A DNA stretch of 64,000 nucleotides, taken from the NCBI RefSeq assembly GCF_964340395.1, contig NC_135550.1, forward strand, positions 29,234,176-29,298,175, given 5' to 3'. The stretch comes from Glandiceps talaboti (lineage: Eukaryota > Hemichordata > Enteropneusta > Spengelidae). Below, piece by piece: positions 63,692-64,000 of the stretch. The translations under genes and the position numbers were made by a program. Every line of letters starts with the position of its first letter. Positions within the stretch are counted from its first letter, which is position 1. A model generated the notes under the pieces. It saw only the letters and a program-made list of their open reading frames with translations, ran no database searches and had not been told where the DNA came from.

Positions 63692-64000
63692 AAAACAAAC
63701 AACAACCCATACTTACACACAGGCATACATGCACGCATGCACATTTATTTATTGAGAATGTGAAATCTTTACAAGTTCTTGTCATTGCTTACGACAATGG
63801 AAGATTCAAACCACTACTTTTCTACCCCTAGTATATAAAGTAAATATAAATGTTCTATTTATTTTTATTTTTAGCTGGTATTGGTTACTGTCAGGTTCAG
63901 TTTTTTCAAGTGAAATATGTTGTGATGTTTGGACTGCCACGTACAATAGCTTTATTTGACCACATCACAGCACCCCATCAACCAGCATGTGTCAGTGCTT
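58890..64000 (+). CDS. HHAT: Hedgehog acyltransferase-like MBOAT protein, 5' part (runs off right edge)
   Basis: Seven exons: 58890-59031, 59542-59606, 60398-60514, 61575-61769, 62524-62745, 63044-63215 and 63875-64000 onward. They have consistent phases and give about 346 residues. Family matches include DISDFEWTFW (the HHAT DATDFEWSFW motif), GHILLGRLLA, YYLMVFTLAMANLRFLSFAL, CGPVLTFDKF, FHFMYFAALQ and QVQFFQVKYVVMFGLP. They occur in the same order as in animal HHAT, which is about 490 residues long. HHAT is a multi-pass ER enzyme that palmitoylates the N-terminal Cys of Hedgehog ligands. The catalytic Asp/His region lies beyond the window, so I cannot separate HHAT from the non-catalytic HHATL by active site. 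The exon-2 donor is the first unit of a 10-copy array. The gene has no functional link to the receptor cluster. Confidence 0.9.
59588..59995 (+). repeat. 40-bp x 10 array that amplifies the HHAT-like exon-2 splice donor
   Basis: Ten units start at AGTACTAGGTGGGAAAAAG (the last 19 nt of exon 2 in copy 1) and continue GTCAGTATTTGTACTTGAAAT. The true border is 59606/59607. Nine further near-identical donors follow in intron 2, and copy 9 carries an 8-nt insertion. Reading past the first donor gives Val-Ser-Ile-Cys-Thr and then a TGA stop. Confidence 0.96.
60619..60706 (-). mobile_element. tRNA-SINE family copy, short 3' fragment
   Basis: Matches TTCTTATATAGCACTTTCCC and CGTGCTCAAAGCGC of the 36640-36996 element, with (GAT)n at the 3' side. 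It lies in intron 3 of the HHAT-like gene. Confidence 0.75.
61398..61529 (+). mobile_element. tRNA-SINE family copy, diverged 3' fragment
   Basis: Plus orientation: GTATGCTGCCTGAGGAATTG, CAATATAGGTCCAT, AATTATGAAGCGCTTTGAG and an ATT-rich tail. It aligns with the copy at 3651-3801. Intron 3 of the HHAT-like gene. Confidence 0.6.
63487..63690. repeat. (CA)n / (ACAG)n microsatellite in intron 6 of the HHAT-like gene
   Basis: Dinucleotide run with ACACA slips and a short GACA block. All frames over it are artefacts. Confidence 0.96.

Noticed and set aside
63426-63831. Cys-Val or His-Thr repeat proteins
   Set aside because: They are translations of the (CA)n microsatellite in intron 6 of the HHAT-like gene.

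Overview
This is AT-rich, intron-rich animal DNA, packed with microsatellites and decayed retroelements. The gene content (expanded divergent nicotinic-type Cys-loop receptors and a hedgehog acyltransferase), plus Penelope-like, non-LTR and tRNA-SINE remnants, fits an invertebrate bilaterian, probably marine. I cannot name the species from sequence alone. Exon models below were built by hand from splice sites, reading phase and homology; no alignment software was used.

Layout. From 1 to about 52 kb lies a cluster of six nicotinic-acetylcholine-receptor-like (nAChR-like) subunit genes. I label them A (136-2434, minus, runs off the left edge), B (4731-10852, minus), C (14021-19960, minus), D (21639-27781, plus), E (30182-34931, minus) and F (38356-51918, minus). 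B to F are each complete nine-exon models with the same intron phases (1,0,0,2,0,1,1,0), a 45-nt exon 3 and a 110-nt exon 4. They predict 445, 489, 457, 493 and 468 residues. C and D are divergent around a 1.7-kb spacer, and D and E converge. From 51.9 to 58.9 kb is a repeat-rich spacer with a Penelope-like element remnant. From 58890 to the right edge runs a plus-strand HHAT-like membrane O-acyltransferase gene, with seven exons in the window.

Gene biology. The receptor genes keep the 13-residue Cys-loop, M1-M4 and the W-x-x-[VI]-A helix before M4. They lack the vicinal cysteines of alpha subunits. All five complete ones also lack the glutamate at M2 position -1' and carry one extra residue in the M1-M2 loop, which is the pattern seen in anion-selective pentameric channels. 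They could form heteromeric channels with each other or with partners encoded elsewhere. The HHAT-like gene is unrelated; its family acylates Hedgehog proteins in the ER.

Most striking structural observation. In four introns an exon-intron junction itself has been tandemly amplified. The exon-6 acceptor of E is present 12 times, the exon-5 donor of F 7 times, the exon-2 donor of the HHAT-like gene 10 times, and the exon-6 acceptor of C twice. Three of the four fall in the homologous intron 5 that splits the Cys-loop. In every case, use of a decoy site reads into an in-frame stop.
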